Notes: generated by a model from the sequence alone, not told the origin. A DNA stretch of 64,000 nt from Variovorax gracilis (GCF_030317115.1 NZ_JASZYF010000001.1:372001-436000), one strand, 5' to 3'; positions 46,195-55,504 are shown, counted from the first letter of the stretch. Numbers and translations are program-made.

Positions 46195-48489
46195 TCAGGC
46201 GGCCGCGGCCTCAGCCCTTTGCGCCAGGTGCACCCAGTCGACGAGTTCACCTTCAGGGCGGTATCCGAGAACCACTTGTTGCAGCAGTTCGCGAATCAAC
46301 TGGACATCGTTCGACTCCAGCGCAGCCGTGAGAGCCTCCAGGCGCAAGGCCAGTTCGCCCCAAGGCAGGAAGTCCTCGTGCGCTTTCATGATGCGCGGGT
46401 GATGGGTCGGCAAAGGGTTGTCGCCGATGAGCAGTTCTTCGTAGAGCTTCTCGCCAGGGCGCAGCCCGGTCACGCGGATCTCGATGTCACCTTCAGGGTT
46501 CGCTGCGTCGCACACCGTGCGGCCCGAGAGTTCCACCATGCGGCGCGCGAGATCGATGATCTTCACCGGCTCGCCCATGTCGAGCACGAACACGTCGCCG
46601 CCACTCGCCATCGCGCCAGCCTGGATGACAAGTTGCGCGGCTTCCGGAATGGTCATGAAGTAGCGCGTCACCTCGGCGTGCGTCAGCGTGATCGGCCCGC
46701 CCTGCTTGATCTGCTGGCGGAACAGCGGCACCACCGAGCCTGAAGACCCCAACACGTTGCCGAAGCGCACCATGCAGAAGCGCGTGCCACCTGGTTTCCT
46801 GGCTGCCTCTCCCGCCAAGGCCTGCAAGACCATCTCGGCCAGGCGCTTGCTGGTTCCCATGACGTTGGTTGGCCGTACAGCCTTGTCGGTGCTGACGAGC
46901 ACGAAATCGCTTACGCCCAGCTCGGCCGCCACCCGCGCGGTGACCCACGTACCGAGCACGTTGTTCTTCACGCCCTCGGCCGCGTTGTGTTCAACCAGAG
47001 GCACATGCTTGTAGGCCGCCGCGTGGTACACGGTGTGCGGACGCCATGCCACCATGACCTCGCGCATGCGCCGCTCGTCGCGCACCGATGCCAGCAGCGG
47101 AACGATCCGCACGGTGGACAGGTCCGAATCGGCCAATTGATGCAGCAGTTCGCCGTGGAGGGCGTACAGGGCAAATTCGCTTCGCTCGACCAACAAGAGG
47201 GTGTGCGGCATCGCCCGGACGATCTGGCGGCACAACTCGCTGCCGATGGAGCCACCGGCCCCCGTCACCAGCACTACCTTGCCGCAAATGTTCTTGCCCA
47301 GCAGGATCTGGTTGGGCGGCACCGCATCGCGGCCCAGCAAGTCTTCGATCTCCAGCTCGCGCAAGTCGCTGGTTTGCACGCGGCCATGGGCCAGATCCAT
47401 CAGGCCCGGCAAGGTGCGCACCGCAACATGCAGCTTGAGCAGCGAGTCCAGGATCTCGTTGCGGCGCTTGCGCGGTGCCGAAGGAATCGCCAGCAGGATC
47501 ATGCTGACCTCCAGCGAGCGCACCCGGTCCTCGAGGACAGTCGGACTGTAGATGGGCAAACCGCGGACAGTCCCGCCGTGCAGCCGACGGTCATCGTCGA
47601 GGAACCCGATTACCTGCAAGTCGGGGTTGCGCGACAGGGCCAACGACAGTTGCTGTCCGGCCGAGCCTGCGCCGTAGATCAGGACCTTGGGAAGCGTGCT
47701 GCGCGAGACCAGACTGCGGTAAGTGCCGCCCAGCCAAAAACGCGCAAGGGCTCGCGCCGCTCCGACCGCAACCAGCAGCAACGGCGGCTGGATCATTCCG
47801 ACCGTACGCGGCACGCCGTCCACTCCGACGAGCGTGAACACCACGCCATACAAGACGCCATAGATCACCGACGCGTGCCATACCGCAGTCAGCGCCGCGC
47901 CGCCGCCATAGCGAAAGATGGCGCGATACAAGCCGAACACGACGAATACTGGCAATGCGATCACCAGTGCGCCGGCAACAGCCCACCAATACGCGCCCGA
48001 CAGCGTCACCCAGCCTTCCAGCCGCAACGACAGCGCCAGCCACACTGTGAAGACGCAAAGGCAAGCATCGACCCCGAGCGCAACAACGCGCTTCGCGGTG
48101 CGCGGCAGCGCGAGCACGGGACGAACGGACCGCTGGAGCGGCCGCCAATCCAGCGCCCAACCTGCAACAAAGGCGACCACCAGTCCGACGCCGTCGGCCA
48201 ACCAATCGCCCCATTCGGCAAGCCTCTGGGGCGTGAAAGACTGAAGCACCTCGATCAGGCCCCCGTAGGCGAACAGGCCCGCGAGTACCACCAGAATGCG
48301 CTCGCGATACGCCGCGCGCCCCAGCAGCCCGAGGATCGCGAAGGTAATCACGTGATTGCTCTTGTCCCAACCCGTGGTCGGCATCTGCGGGGGCAATACG
48401 GGCATCAGCGCCAGGACCAGCGCCGTCAATGCGGCGACCCAGAAACCCAGCCGGGCGAACTTTGCCCTGGCCAATGCTGCTGCAGTCAT
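46195..48489 (-). CDS. pglF: VanZ-fused UDP-GlcNAc 4,6-dehydratase (PglF-like), capsule-locus copy
   Basis: A 764-residue protein. A VanZ-like domain covers about residues 1-115 (WDKSNHVITFAIL, YGGLIEVLQSF), then four membrane helices follow (about 135-250). A first Rossmann domain starts at 268 (VLIYGAGSAGQQL). The catalytic domain has GAGGSIGSE from 410 and STDKAVRPTN from 533, with Met544/Lys548 in MGTSKR, the Met-for-Tyr pattern of long WbpM/PglF enzymes. It should make the 4-keto-6-deoxy intermediate that PglE and PglD complete. The ATG at 48489 is chosen over a TTG at 48519. It is the last gene of the locus and has its own likely promoter. Confidence 0.92.
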   Translation of the reverse strand: MTAAALARAKFARLGFWVAALTALVLALMPVLPPQMPTTGWDKSNHVITFAILGLLGRAAYRERILVVLAGLFAYGGLIEVLQSFTPQRLAEWGDWLADGVGLVVAFVAGWALDWRPLQRSVRPVLALPRTAKRVVALGVDACLCVFTVWLALSLRLEGWVTLSGAYWWAVAGALVIALPVFVVFGLYRAIFRYGGGAALTAVWHASVIYGVLYGVVFTLVGVDGVPRTVGMIQPPLLLVAVGAARALARFWLGGTYRSLVSRSTLPKVLIYGAGSAGQQLSLALSRNPDLQVIGFLDDDRRLHGGTVRGLPIYSPTVLEDRVRSLEVSMILLAIPSAPRKRRNEILDSLLKLHVAVRTLPGLMDLAHGRVQTSDLRELEIEDLLGRDAVPPNQILLGKNICGKVVLVTGAGGSIGSELCRQIVRAMPHTLLLVERSEFALYALHGELLHQLADSDLSTVRIVPLLASVRDERRMREVMVAWRPHTVYHAAAYKHVPLVEHNAAEGVKNNVLGTWVTARVAAELGVSDFVLVSTDKAVRPTNVMGTSKRLAEMVLQALAGEAARKPGGTRFCMVRFGNVLGSSGSVVPLFRQQIKQGGPITLTHAEVTRYFMTIPEAAQLVIQAGAMASGGDVFVLDMGEPVKIIDLARRMVELSGRTVCDAANPEGDIEIRVTGLRPGEKLYEELLIGDNPLPTHHPRIMKAHEDFLPWGELALRLEALTAALESNDVQLIRELLQQVVLGYRPEGELVDWVHLAQRAEAAAA

Positions 48490-48681
48490 TGTTCTTCTCT
48501 CTTCAAGGACTGCACGCAATTCTTGTTGTTGTTGCTGCTGTTCACGATCACTGACCGCCCCGATTCACTCGGCCGCTCGGAAAAATACATGATTGATCAT
48601 AGAACAAAATGATACTTTTGACACATTTAGACTCAATCAGTCCGAAGGCTTTGCTGGCACTGGACGCTAAGGAATGCGGCA
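48490..48681. other. AT-rich spacer between pglE-like and pglF-like genes
   Basis: A 192-nt gap, the largest in the otherwise tightly packed capsule locus. The part at 48588-48640 is markedly AT-rich and carries the promoter candidate described separately. No gene is seen. Confidence 0.6.
48609..48636 (-). promoter_or_regulatory. Sigma-70-type promoter for the pglF-like gene
   Basis: On the minus strand TTGAGT (48636-48631) and TATCAT (48614-48609) are separated by 16 nt, in an AT-rich window, about 120 nt before the ATG at 48489. This suggests the dehydratase gene can be transcribed independently of the upstream capsule genes. Confidence 0.5.
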
Positions 48682-49866
48682 TCACGCGCTTGCTTGCTCA
48701 AGGACCCGCCCGATCACTTCGCAGGACCTGTCGAGTTCGACCGATGTGAGCGTCGGATGCACCAGGAACATCAGGCTGGTATCGCCCAAGCGACGAGCGA
48801 CAGGAAGCCGCTCCGACGGCCGCCAGCCCGTGTCGTCGAACGCCTTTTCGAGGTACACCTCCGAGCACGAGCCCTGATAGCAAGGCACGCCGCCGGCATT
48901 GATGGATTCGACGATGCGATCGCGACTCCAGCCCTCGGCCAGTCGATCCGGCTGCACGTAGACGTAGCACTTGTAGTGGGCGTGTGCGGCTCCGCCTTCA
49001 TGCCGCGCGAAGTGCGGAACACGCACCGCCGCATGCAGCCGACACGCAGCCCAGACAGCTTCGGCATTCTTCGTTCGCGCCTCGGTCCAACCGGCCATAC
49101 GCTGCAGCTGAATGCGACCGATGGTGGCCTGCATCTCCAGCATCCGCCAGTTGGTGCCGAAGCTCTCGTGCAGCCAGCGAAATCCCGGCGGGTGCTCACG
49201 CTCGTGCACCGCCTCCCAGCTCTTGCCGTGATCCTTGAACGACCACATGGCCGACCATAGAGCACGATCGTTGGTCGTGACCATGCCGCCCTCGCCGCCT
49301 GTGGTCATGATCTTGTCCTGGCAGAAGCTCCATGCGCCCACATGGCCGATCGAACCCACGCTGCGGCCCTTGTAGCGTGCGCCATGGGCCTGGGCGCAGT
49401 CCTCGATCACCTTGAAGCCGTGGGCGTCGGCCAGCGCCATGATGCCGTCCATGTCGCAGGGCCAGCCTGCGAGGTGGACGCAGATCACGGCCTTGGTTCG
49501 CGGCGTCAGCACGCGTGCGATGGTGGCGGCCGAGAGATTGCCGCTGTCTTCCTCGACGTCCGCGAAGACAGGCGTGGCACCGGCATTGACTACACAGGAA
49601 GTGCTCGCGATGAAGGTACGGGGGGTGACAACGACTTCATCCCCCGGCCCGATACCAAGAGCCTTCAACGCGATATCGAGCGCGAGCGTGCCGTTGGCGA
49701 GCGCCACGGCGTACTCCGTGCCGGCCCAGGCGGCGAACTCCTTTTCGAAGGCGCGGGATTCCTGGCCGGTCCAGTAATTGACTTTGTTCGTGAGGAGCGT
49801 TTGCTGGACCGCAATGGCTTCTTCGGCCGAGAAACTGGGCCAGGGGGAGAACGACGTATTCAACAC
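48682..49866 (-). CDS. pglE: DegT/DnrJ/EryC1-family aminotransferase (PglE-like)
   Basis: A 394-residue sugar aminotransferase. The PLP lysine is K185 in WSFCQDKIMTTGGEGG, and FIASTSCVVNAGATPVFADVE and VIEDCAQAHGARYKG are family motifs. It should aminate C4 of the keto sugar made by the PglF-like enzyme. Next to pglD- and pglC-like genes this fits UDP-2,4-diamino-trideoxy-hexose synthesis (bacillosamine type). Stereochemistry at C4, which separates PglE from PseC-like enzymes, is not readable from sequence. It ends before a 192-nt spacer. Confidence 0.88.
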   Translation of the reverse strand: MLNTSFSPWPSFSAEEAIAVQQTLLTNKVNYWTGQESRAFEKEFAAWAGTEYAVALANGTLALDIALKALGIGPGDEVVVTPRTFIASTSCVVNAGATPVFADVEEDSGNLSAATIARVLTPRTKAVICVHLAGWPCDMDGIMALADAHGFKVIEDCAQAHGARYKGRSVGSIGHVGAWSFCQDKIMTTGGEGGMVTTNDRALWSAMWSFKDHGKSWEAVHEREHPPGFRWLHESFGTNWRMLEMQATIGRIQLQRMAGWTEARTKNAEAVWAACRLHAAVRVPHFARHEGGAAHAHYKCYVYVQPDRLAEGWSRDRIVESINAGGVPCYQGSCSEVYLEKAFDDTGWRPSERLPVARRLGDTSLMFLVHPTLTSVELDRSCEVIGRVLEQASA

Positions 49867-49872
49867 AACGGA

Positions 49873-50532
49873 TCAACCTTTGAGAAATGGCTTTGCGGGG
49901 TTGCCGACCACCGTGACGCCGGGGGGCACATCGCGCGTGACTACGGCACCCATGCCAACCACGGCGCCTCGGCCTATGACCAGGGGCTTACCTGGTTTGC
50001 CTTGCTTGATGACTGCGCCAGTGCCGATGTAGGCATGGTCTTCAATGACCACATTGCCGTTGCACTTGACGCCTGGCGCGAAGGTGACGAAGTCGCCGAT
50101 CACGCAGTCATGGGCCACATAGCTATAGATGTTGGCGTGAAAGTGCCGGCCGATGCGGATGTTGGACGTGAGCGTCACGAAGGGACTCAGCACCGCGCCC
50201 TCACCAAGCACGACGTCATCCATTGCCACCACATTGCCAGCAGTCACCGTCCATGGCTGGACCCCATCTGCGGCACAGCGCAAAGTCAACTTCTCACGTA
50301 CAGCGCTGTTTGCAATGGCGAGTACTGCGTGGCGCGTACCAGCCTCTGCCTGAACAAACTCCGCGTAGCTCAACACGGGATGACCGTTAACCGACCTTGC
50401 TTCAAGACGGTCGTCCACAAACACCAATTGTGTTGAAGACATGCCGTGTCGGTGCAACTGCTCTCGCGCCAGAGGCATCACTTCGCGGCCGTACCCGCTG
50501 GCTCCATAGACGGCATAAAGAGAGAGAGTCAT
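49873..50532 (-). CDS. pglD: Sugar O/N-acetyltransferase, PglD-like
   Basis: A 219-residue protein. The N-terminal Rossmann-like nucleotide-binding part has YGASGYGREVMPLA. A left-handed beta-helix follows, with hexapeptide repeats and the probable catalytic H141 in VAHDCVIGDFV. PglD acetylates the C4 amino group to give UDP-N,N'-diacetylbacillosamine. Six bases separate it from pglE, and it overlaps the sugar transferase gene by four bases. Confidence 0.88.
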   Translation of the reverse strand: MTLSLYAVYGASGYGREVMPLAREQLHRHGMSSTQLVFVDDRLEARSVNGHPVLSYAEFVQAEAGTRHAVLAIANSAVREKLTLRCAADGVQPWTVTAGNVVAMDDVVLGEGAVLSPFVTLTSNIRIGRHFHANIYSYVAHDCVIGDFVTFAPGVKCNGNVVIEDHAYIGTGAVIKQGKPGKPLVIGRGAVVGMGAVVTRDVPPGVTVVGNPAKPFLKG

Positions 50533-51134
50533 TGTTTGTCACGGACTTGAGTGCCAATGAATCGTGGCATCGTGGCCTCGCCCACTGCGCTGATGCCATC
50601 GCGCACGAGCACTTTGCGCACCGTGAGCCAGAGGATCTTGATGTCAAGCCGGAGAGATTGATGGTCCACGTACCATACGTCGAGGTTGAATTTTTGTTCC
50701 CAACTCAACGCGTTGCGGCCATTGACTTGTGCCCAGCCGGTGATGCCGGGGCGCACCTCGTGACGACGGGCCTGCTCGGGTGAGTACAACGGCAAGTACT
50801 CCATCAACAACGGACGGGGACCAACCAGGCTCATGTCGCCCTTGAGAACGTTCCACAACTCAGGCAGTTCATCCAAGCTACTGGCGCGAAGAACGCGGCC
50901 GAAATGAGTGAGGCGATCCGCATCTGGCAACAGGCGGCCGTCGGATTCGCGTGCGTCCGTCATGGTGCGCAGCTTGATCATCTGGAAAGGGCGGCCGCGG
51001 CGGCCCGGCCGGGTCTGCCGGAAGAATGCGGGACTTCCGAGCCTCCGGCGAACGAGCCAGACAAGACATAAGAGCGGCAATGCCAACAACGTCAGCGCCA
51101 GCGAAGCAAGAAGAACATCGAACGAGCGTTTCAT
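50529..51134 (-). CDS. pglC: Initiating phosphoglycosyl transferase, PglC-like
   Basis: A 201-residue monotopic phosphoglycosyl transferase. A single re-entrant N-terminal helix (FDVLLASLALTLLALPLLCLVW) is followed by PAFFRQTRPG, FQMIKLRTM, SLDELPELWNVLKGDMSLVG (the catalytic Asp-Glu pair) and GPRPLL. It transfers a phosphosugar from UDP-sugar to undecaprenyl phosphate and so starts each repeat unit. The short form matches PglC more than the long WbaP/WcaJ type. With PglF/E/D in the locus, diNAcBac-phosphate is the likely substrate. Confidence 0.92.
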   Translation of the reverse strand: MKRSFDVLLASLALTLLALPLLCLVWLVRRRLGSPAFFRQTRPGRRGRPFQMIKLRTMTDARESDGRLLPDADRLTHFGRVLRASSLDELPELWNVLKGDMSLVGPRPLLMEYLPLYSPEQARRHEVRPGITGWAQVNGRNALSWEQKFNLDVWYVDHQSLRLDIKILWLTVRKVLVRDGISAVGEATMPRFIGTQVRDKQ

Positions 51135-52252
51135 GCGATTCCCATTTTTCGAAGCATCTCCGCGTTCACCTTGTGAACGTCGTACTTCTCTTCGGCCATC
51201 TGACGCCCGCGCTGCCCCATTTTGTTGATCAGTTCAGGGCTCTCGACAAACCGGAGCATCGCCTTTTCAAGTGCGTCCACGCATTGAACGGGCACGAGAT
51301 AGCCGTTGTCCCCGTTGACTACGGTTTCGCGACATCCAGGCGCGTCGGTGGTGATCACGGCACGCCCCATAGCCATGGCCTCGAGAACCGTGCGGGGTGT
51401 TCCCTCCCGGTACGAAGGCAGTACGAACACTGAGCAATTTGCAATGGCCGGACGAACATCACTCAAGCGCCCCAGAAAATGAATCGTGCCCTCAGAGGTC
51501 CATTGATCCAACTCGGCCTGGGCGATGGCGCTAGGGTTTTCGTCGATCCATCCGACCAAGTCGAACTGCACGCTAGGATGCTTCTTGCGAACGAGTCGCG
51601 CGGCGTGTGCATACTCGCGAACTCCCTTGTCTCGAAGGAGTCGAGCGATCAGCACGAAGCGCACAGTCCCGGTCGGAATCTCGGCAGGCGAGAACTGCGC
51701 TACATCCACCCCCGAGCCGTTGACCACAACAGTCTTCGCCTGCTGCTGAATCATGGACGTGTTGAGGAACAGTGCCTGGTCATCGGGGTTCTGAAAGAAT
51801 GTCACGTCAACATTCGCCAATGCAAGCGCATAGAGGCGCCTGACCAGCGACTGCAACCCGGCGCGCTTTGCGTCTGCCTGGAATGCATAGCCGAGGCCAG
51901 TTATAAGCGCGAAGCGTTTCGGAACCCGAGCAAGCCAGGCGGCCAACGACCCGTAGATCACAGGTTTGATCGTGTAGCCGAGCACAAAGTCCGGTCGAAC
52001 GCGCAGCATCAGCGCGAACAACGACCCTAGCGACTTCAGGTCAGCCACGGGACTCGTCCCTGTCCGCTGCATCTGGACCTCATGGACCTTCAAACCCTTG
52101 TCTTCCAACGTCTCCCTGATGGCACTGCCTCGAGACAGCGCTGGCGCTGCAACGTGCACCTCCAGTCCTTTCGCCTGCAATGCGGCGATCAGCGGCGCTC
52201 GAAAGCCCAGCAAAGAGTCGGCATAGCTCGCGATCACTAGGAACCTGCTCAC
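51131..52252 (-). CDS. pglA: Family 4 glycosyltransferase, PglA-like
   Basis: A 373-residue GT-B enzyme. It starts MSRFLVIASYADSLLGFR. It contains HVAAPALSRG-like N-domain motifs, FVLIARLLRDKGVREYAHA at the start of the C-domain, and the EX7E motif in SYREGTPRTVLEAMAMG. The N-terminal pattern resembles PglA and WbpT-like enzymes that add the second sugar (often GalNAc) to the lipid-linked diNAcBac. That specificity is inferred from context. It overlaps pglC by four bases. Confidence 0.85.
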   Translation of the reverse strand: MSRFLVIASYADSLLGFRAPLIAALQAKGLEVHVAAPALSRGSAIRETLEDKGLKVHEVQMQRTGTSPVADLKSLGSLFALMLRVRPDFVLGYTIKPVIYGSLAAWLARVPKRFALITGLGYAFQADAKRAGLQSLVRRLYALALANVDVTFFQNPDDQALFLNTSMIQQQAKTVVVNGSGVDVAQFSPAEIPTGTVRFVLIARLLRDKGVREYAHAARLVRKKHPSVQFDLVGWIDENPSAIAQAELDQWTSEGTIHFLGRLSDVRPAIANCSVFVLPSYREGTPRTVLEAMAMGRAVITTDAPGCRETVVNGDNGYLVPVQCVDALEKAMLRFVESPELINKMGQRGRQMAEEKYDVHKVNAEMLRKMGIA

Positions 52253-53346
52253 TTGGCACCTACTTGTCGCAACAAGCTGGCCAGTCGAGGCGCAGTGACC
52301 TGAATACAGAACTCTTCTTCAACCTTTCGACGGCCCGCTTGGCCGAGCGTGCGCCTCAGGGCGGGCGCGGACAGCAGCGACTCAAGCGCTGCCAGCCACT
52401 CCTCTGACGACTTCGCCAAGAATCCGCAATCTCGGCCGACAATCGAGGTATTGACTCCGACTGGCGACGCAACAACGGGAAGGCCGCAGGCCATGTACTG
52501 AATCAGTTTGTAGGCGCACTTGCCCCGCTCCCACGGAGAGTCCTCCAGCGGCATGACGCCTACGTCGCAGGCAATGATGTCTTCCACTTCCGTCTCCTCG
52601 GACCAGGGCAGCACCTCAACATCAACGCCAGGCAGGTCAACGTCGCCACCGCCAATCACTCGCAGCGCGAATGGACGACGTGCCGCCAACGCTTGCAGAG
52701 GTTCGCGAATCAACTGCAGATAGCGAACAGTCGAGGGCGAACCGATCCAAACGATTCGAACTCTTTCGTCGACTGAAGCGTTGACTTGACCATCGTTGTC
52801 CAACATATCGGTCGGACGCGGGTAGCGCGCCAGATCTATCGTGGTGGGAAGCACCTCCACCCACGGTGCGCCAGCGTCCTCGGCGCGTTGCGCTAGATAG
52901 CTGTTTCCACCTATGACCAACGCGGCGCCCGCCATGAGACCGTCCAGCCGCTTTCCAAAGACATGCCGCACCACACGACTTCGATGACAGTCGTAGTTGT
53001 GAAAGATGGCGTCGTCGTAGTCGAGCACGTAGGGCACGCCGCGCAGCAAGACTCGCTCCAGCCAGAGTGGCATCCACGGCATGGCCTCCTTCTCGATCCA
53101 GACGGCGTCGAAACTTCCCCGCCGAAACATCACAATCACACGGCGACCATAGGAGCGCAACATGGCGCCCAATCCATAGCCGCCACGCCGGTACCGGTTC
53201 TGCAGGACTTCATCTGGTATGAGGGCAAGCGCGGTGACCTTGATCGCTGCTCGCTGCAGCCAAGGAACGTATTGCCAGGAACGCATGCGCGAAGAAGCGC
53301 CCAGCCGTCCATACTTGGTCAGGACCAAGAGATTCACTTGCTTCAA
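52249..53346 (-). CDS. Family 4 glycosyltransferase
   Basis: A GT-B glycosyltransferase of about 365 residues. Features are NLLVLTKYGRLGASSRMR at the N-terminus, YVLDYDDAIFHNYD, IVWIGSPSTVRYLQLI, and EDSPWERGKCAYKLIQYMACGLPVVAS in the nucleotide-binding domain. I take the TTG at 53346, which overlaps the preceding stop (TTGA) and has AGGGG at good distance; an ATG at 53370 would add eight residues but lacks a ribosome site. Donor and acceptor are unknown; it should add one sugar of the repeat unit. Confidence 0.82.
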   Translation of the reverse strand: MKQVNLLVLTKYGRLGASSRMRSWQYVPWLQRAAIKVTALALIPDEVLQNRYRRGGYGLGAMLRSYGRRVIVMFRRGSFDAVWIEKEAMPWMPLWLERVLLRGVPYVLDYDDAIFHNYDCHRSRVVRHVFGKRLDGLMAGAALVIGGNSYLAQRAEDAGAPWVEVLPTTIDLARYPRPTDMLDNDGQVNASVDERVRIVWIGSPSTVRYLQLIREPLQALAARRPFALRVIGGGDVDLPGVDVEVLPWSEETEVEDIIACDVGVMPLEDSPWERGKCAYKLIQYMACGLPVVASPVGVNTSIVGRDCGFLAKSSEEWLAALESLLSAPALRRTLGQAGRRKVEEEFCIQVTAPRLASLLRQVGAK

Positions 53347-54266
53347 CGTGTCACGCCCCTGAATGCCCATTGAGGCAGCCAGCGCCACAGGAGGACGTAA
53401 GCGGCCCAAGTTTCAATCAGGCTTGACAATGAGCGCCGAGTCATCGCGAGCGCAGAGCGCGACAGCGGTTCAAAGAGCAACGTCACAAGTAACACAAATG
53501 CAGCGCCGAGCCACGAAAAGTGCTTAAACGAGTACAACAAGCGGCTGCGCAAAGAATAGAACAAACGTAGCGCTTTGATTTGGCGCGACGTCCCCCCCCC
53601 TGCATGGAAGGCGTTAGCGCTTGCCAGATAGACGCTGCGCCAGCCGAGCCGATAAGAGCGCCGGGAGAAATCAACGTCTTCTAGGTAGACGAAGTATTGC
53701 TCATCAAAACCACTCAGCGCTTCGAAAAGTTTGCGCCGAACTAAGAAGAAGGCTCCGATTACATGATTTACTTCCCGCGTATTCGCATGGTCCCATTCGG
53801 ACATGATGTTTCCGACTGCGGGGAACCAACGATCGAGGCCAATGGCATGAGAGCAGAAGCCGCGAACAGACGGAAAGCGCGCGCAACTGCGTGTCACTTC
53901 GCCATCCCCGTCAATCAATTGCACGCCGCAAATCCCAATTTGCGTGTTGCTCGGATCTCGCATGAATGCCATCACCTCGCGAAGAGTACCCGCATGAAGC
54001 GCGGCGTCTGGATTTAAGAATAGCAAAAACTCGGCTTCCCCACGAGACGCGCCCAAATTGCAAGCCCTTCCAAATCCTGAATTCTCCCCCGAGCGAACGA
54101 GAACAACGTCCTGAATTCTCTCAATACACTCCTCGGAGCCATCGGTCGAGTCATTGTCTACGACCGTCACACTAGACACGGTTTTTTCGCCGAATTCCCG
54201 AATAGACTCAACGCATTGAAGCAGTTGCCCCCCTGCATTCCAATTTACCACCACAACATCAATCAC
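53343..54266 (-). CDS. Family 2 glycosyltransferase, rhamnosyltransferase-like
   Basis: A 307-residue GT-A protein starting with GTG at 54266, overlapping the polymerase stop (GTGA). VVVVNWNAGGQLLQCVESI, VVDNDSTDGS, NSGFGRACNLGA and FLLFLNPDA (DxD position) resemble WbbL-type rhamnosyltransferases. A C-terminal hydrophobic segment (GAAFVLLVTLLFEPL) suggests membrane association. The gene carries a run of nine G (53600-53592) at codons for Ala-Gly-Gly-Gly. Its 5' two thirds are lower in GC than neighbouring genes. Confidence 0.85.
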   Translation of the reverse strand: MIDVVVVNWNAGGQLLQCVESIREFGEKTVSSVTVVDNDSTDGSEECIERIQDVVLVRSGENSGFGRACNLGASRGEAEFLLFLNPDAALHAGTLREVMAFMRDPSNTQIGICGVQLIDGDGEVTRSCARFPSVRGFCSHAIGLDRWFPAVGNIMSEWDHANTREVNHVIGAFFLVRRKLFEALSGFDEQYFVYLEDVDFSRRSYRLGWRSVYLASANAFHAGGGTSRQIKALRLFYSLRSRLLYSFKHFSWLGAAFVLLVTLLFEPLSRSALAMTRRSLSSLIETWAAYVLLWRWLPQWAFRGVTR

Positions 54267-55504
54267 CGAGCCACCTCTGACGCAATATTTCCACTCCTAC
54301 AACCGACCAATGCAAGGGGAATAAAAATAACCCACATGAAGTCAAACTTGCCCAAATACGGGTTTGTCGCATTTGCAATTAGAAACGAAATAAGCCCGGA
54401 AAGCACACAAAACGAAAAGTCATTTCTACCAGAATATATTACAAAGCGACGGAGACCAAGTACAATAAAGCAAAGGCCGGACGCGTAAAGCGAGAATCCT
54501 ATAAGCCCATACTGAAAGGCAAATGCCATATATGAAAGCTCGTATGCCCACGGTTGATCGATGGATCGCGAGTAACTTGCAGCAGCGCCGGCACCGAGGC
54601 CAAAAAATGGCGAATCCTTTAGGCCTCCCCACAGTGCTTCAAATTGGAGACGCCGCTCGACGTTGCTCGCATTTTCGGAAAAATCAAAGACTGAGAACAG
54701 CTGCTCTACGTAAAAGCCTGCGCGATCGCTATAGAAGAGCCAAATGAAGACCAGCGGAGCTACGGTCAGAATAATTAAACGCAAACGTGCAAAATTAACT
54801 AAGCCCACATGAATTCGTCTTGACCCGTACGTCAGGAAATAAGCAAGCAGAGGCCCCAACACAACCGACATCAATAATGCTCGACGCCCCGACAACACTC
54901 CAACGGCAAACAAAAGGAAGACTAGCGCAGCGTTACACAACGTGACGCGGGAGTATCCAAATGCGGTCGCAGCAAAAAAAAATGGAATCAAAAATAGTAA
55001 CGACGAGACGTTTGGAAGCGTGAATTTGAAATATTCCTCAGCGTCATCAACCACCGCATTGTCGCCAAACACCTCTTGCATCACTGGAGCAATACCTCCC
55101 CCATCCAAGAACGATGAAGAAACGATGTACATCAAATTGAGTAGCACCAAGATCCAGGCAGAAAATTTGAGCACTCCATACAACGAATGTTCATTGTCTT
55201 TCTCATAACAAAATGCCAAAACTGGAAACAGCAACGGGTAAACAAACATCACACTGAGCACAGGAACGGCGCCAGGATTTCCAGACGCCACGCCGTACAA
55301 AGACCAAGCAAGACCCAATATTGGATAGCCAATCCAAAAAATTCCAATGTCTGAACGAATTGTCGCGCCGCGACTAACAAGCAGATGGACAGCGGAAAGA
55401 AGTGCAATAAGGAACGCGACCGCTTTCGCTTGTACGAAGACGGTCGGAAAGACAATTGACCCGACCAGCAACGACGCAACGGAAATCTCGAAGATGCGAC
55501 GCAT
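54263..55504 (-). CDS. wzy: Wzy-like repeat-unit polymerase
   Basis: A 413-residue polytopic membrane protein with about 10-12 hydrophobic segments and a larger extracytoplasmic loop in the second half (DFSENASNVERRLQFEALWGG, followed by FFGLGAGAAASYS), the usual topology of O-antigen/capsule polymerases (Wzy/WaaL superfamily). Sequence motifs in this family are weak, so the call rests on topology and on its place between wzx and glycosyltransferase genes. GC content is clearly below that of flanking genes and AT-ending codons are common, a sign of separate acquisition. It overlaps wzx by one base (TAATG). Confidence 0.8.
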   Translation of the reverse strand: MRRIFEISVASLLVGSIVFPTVFVQAKAVAFLIALLSAVHLLVSRGATIRSDIGIFWIGYPILGLAWSLYGVASGNPGAVPVLSVMFVYPLLFPVLAFCYEKDNEHSLYGVLKFSAWILVLLNLMYIVSSSFLDGGGIAPVMQEVFGDNAVVDDAEEYFKFTLPNVSSLLFLIPFFFAATAFGYSRVTLCNAALVFLLFAVGVLSGRRALLMSVVLGPLLAYFLTYGSRRIHVGLVNFARLRLIILTVAPLVFIWLFYSDRAGFYVEQLFSVFDFSENASNVERRLQFEALWGGLKDSPFFGLGAGAAASYSRSIDQPWAYELSYMAFAFQYGLIGFSLYASGLCFIVLGLRRFVIYSGRNDFSFCVLSGLISFLIANATNPYLGKFDFMWVIFIPLALVGCRSGNIASEVAR

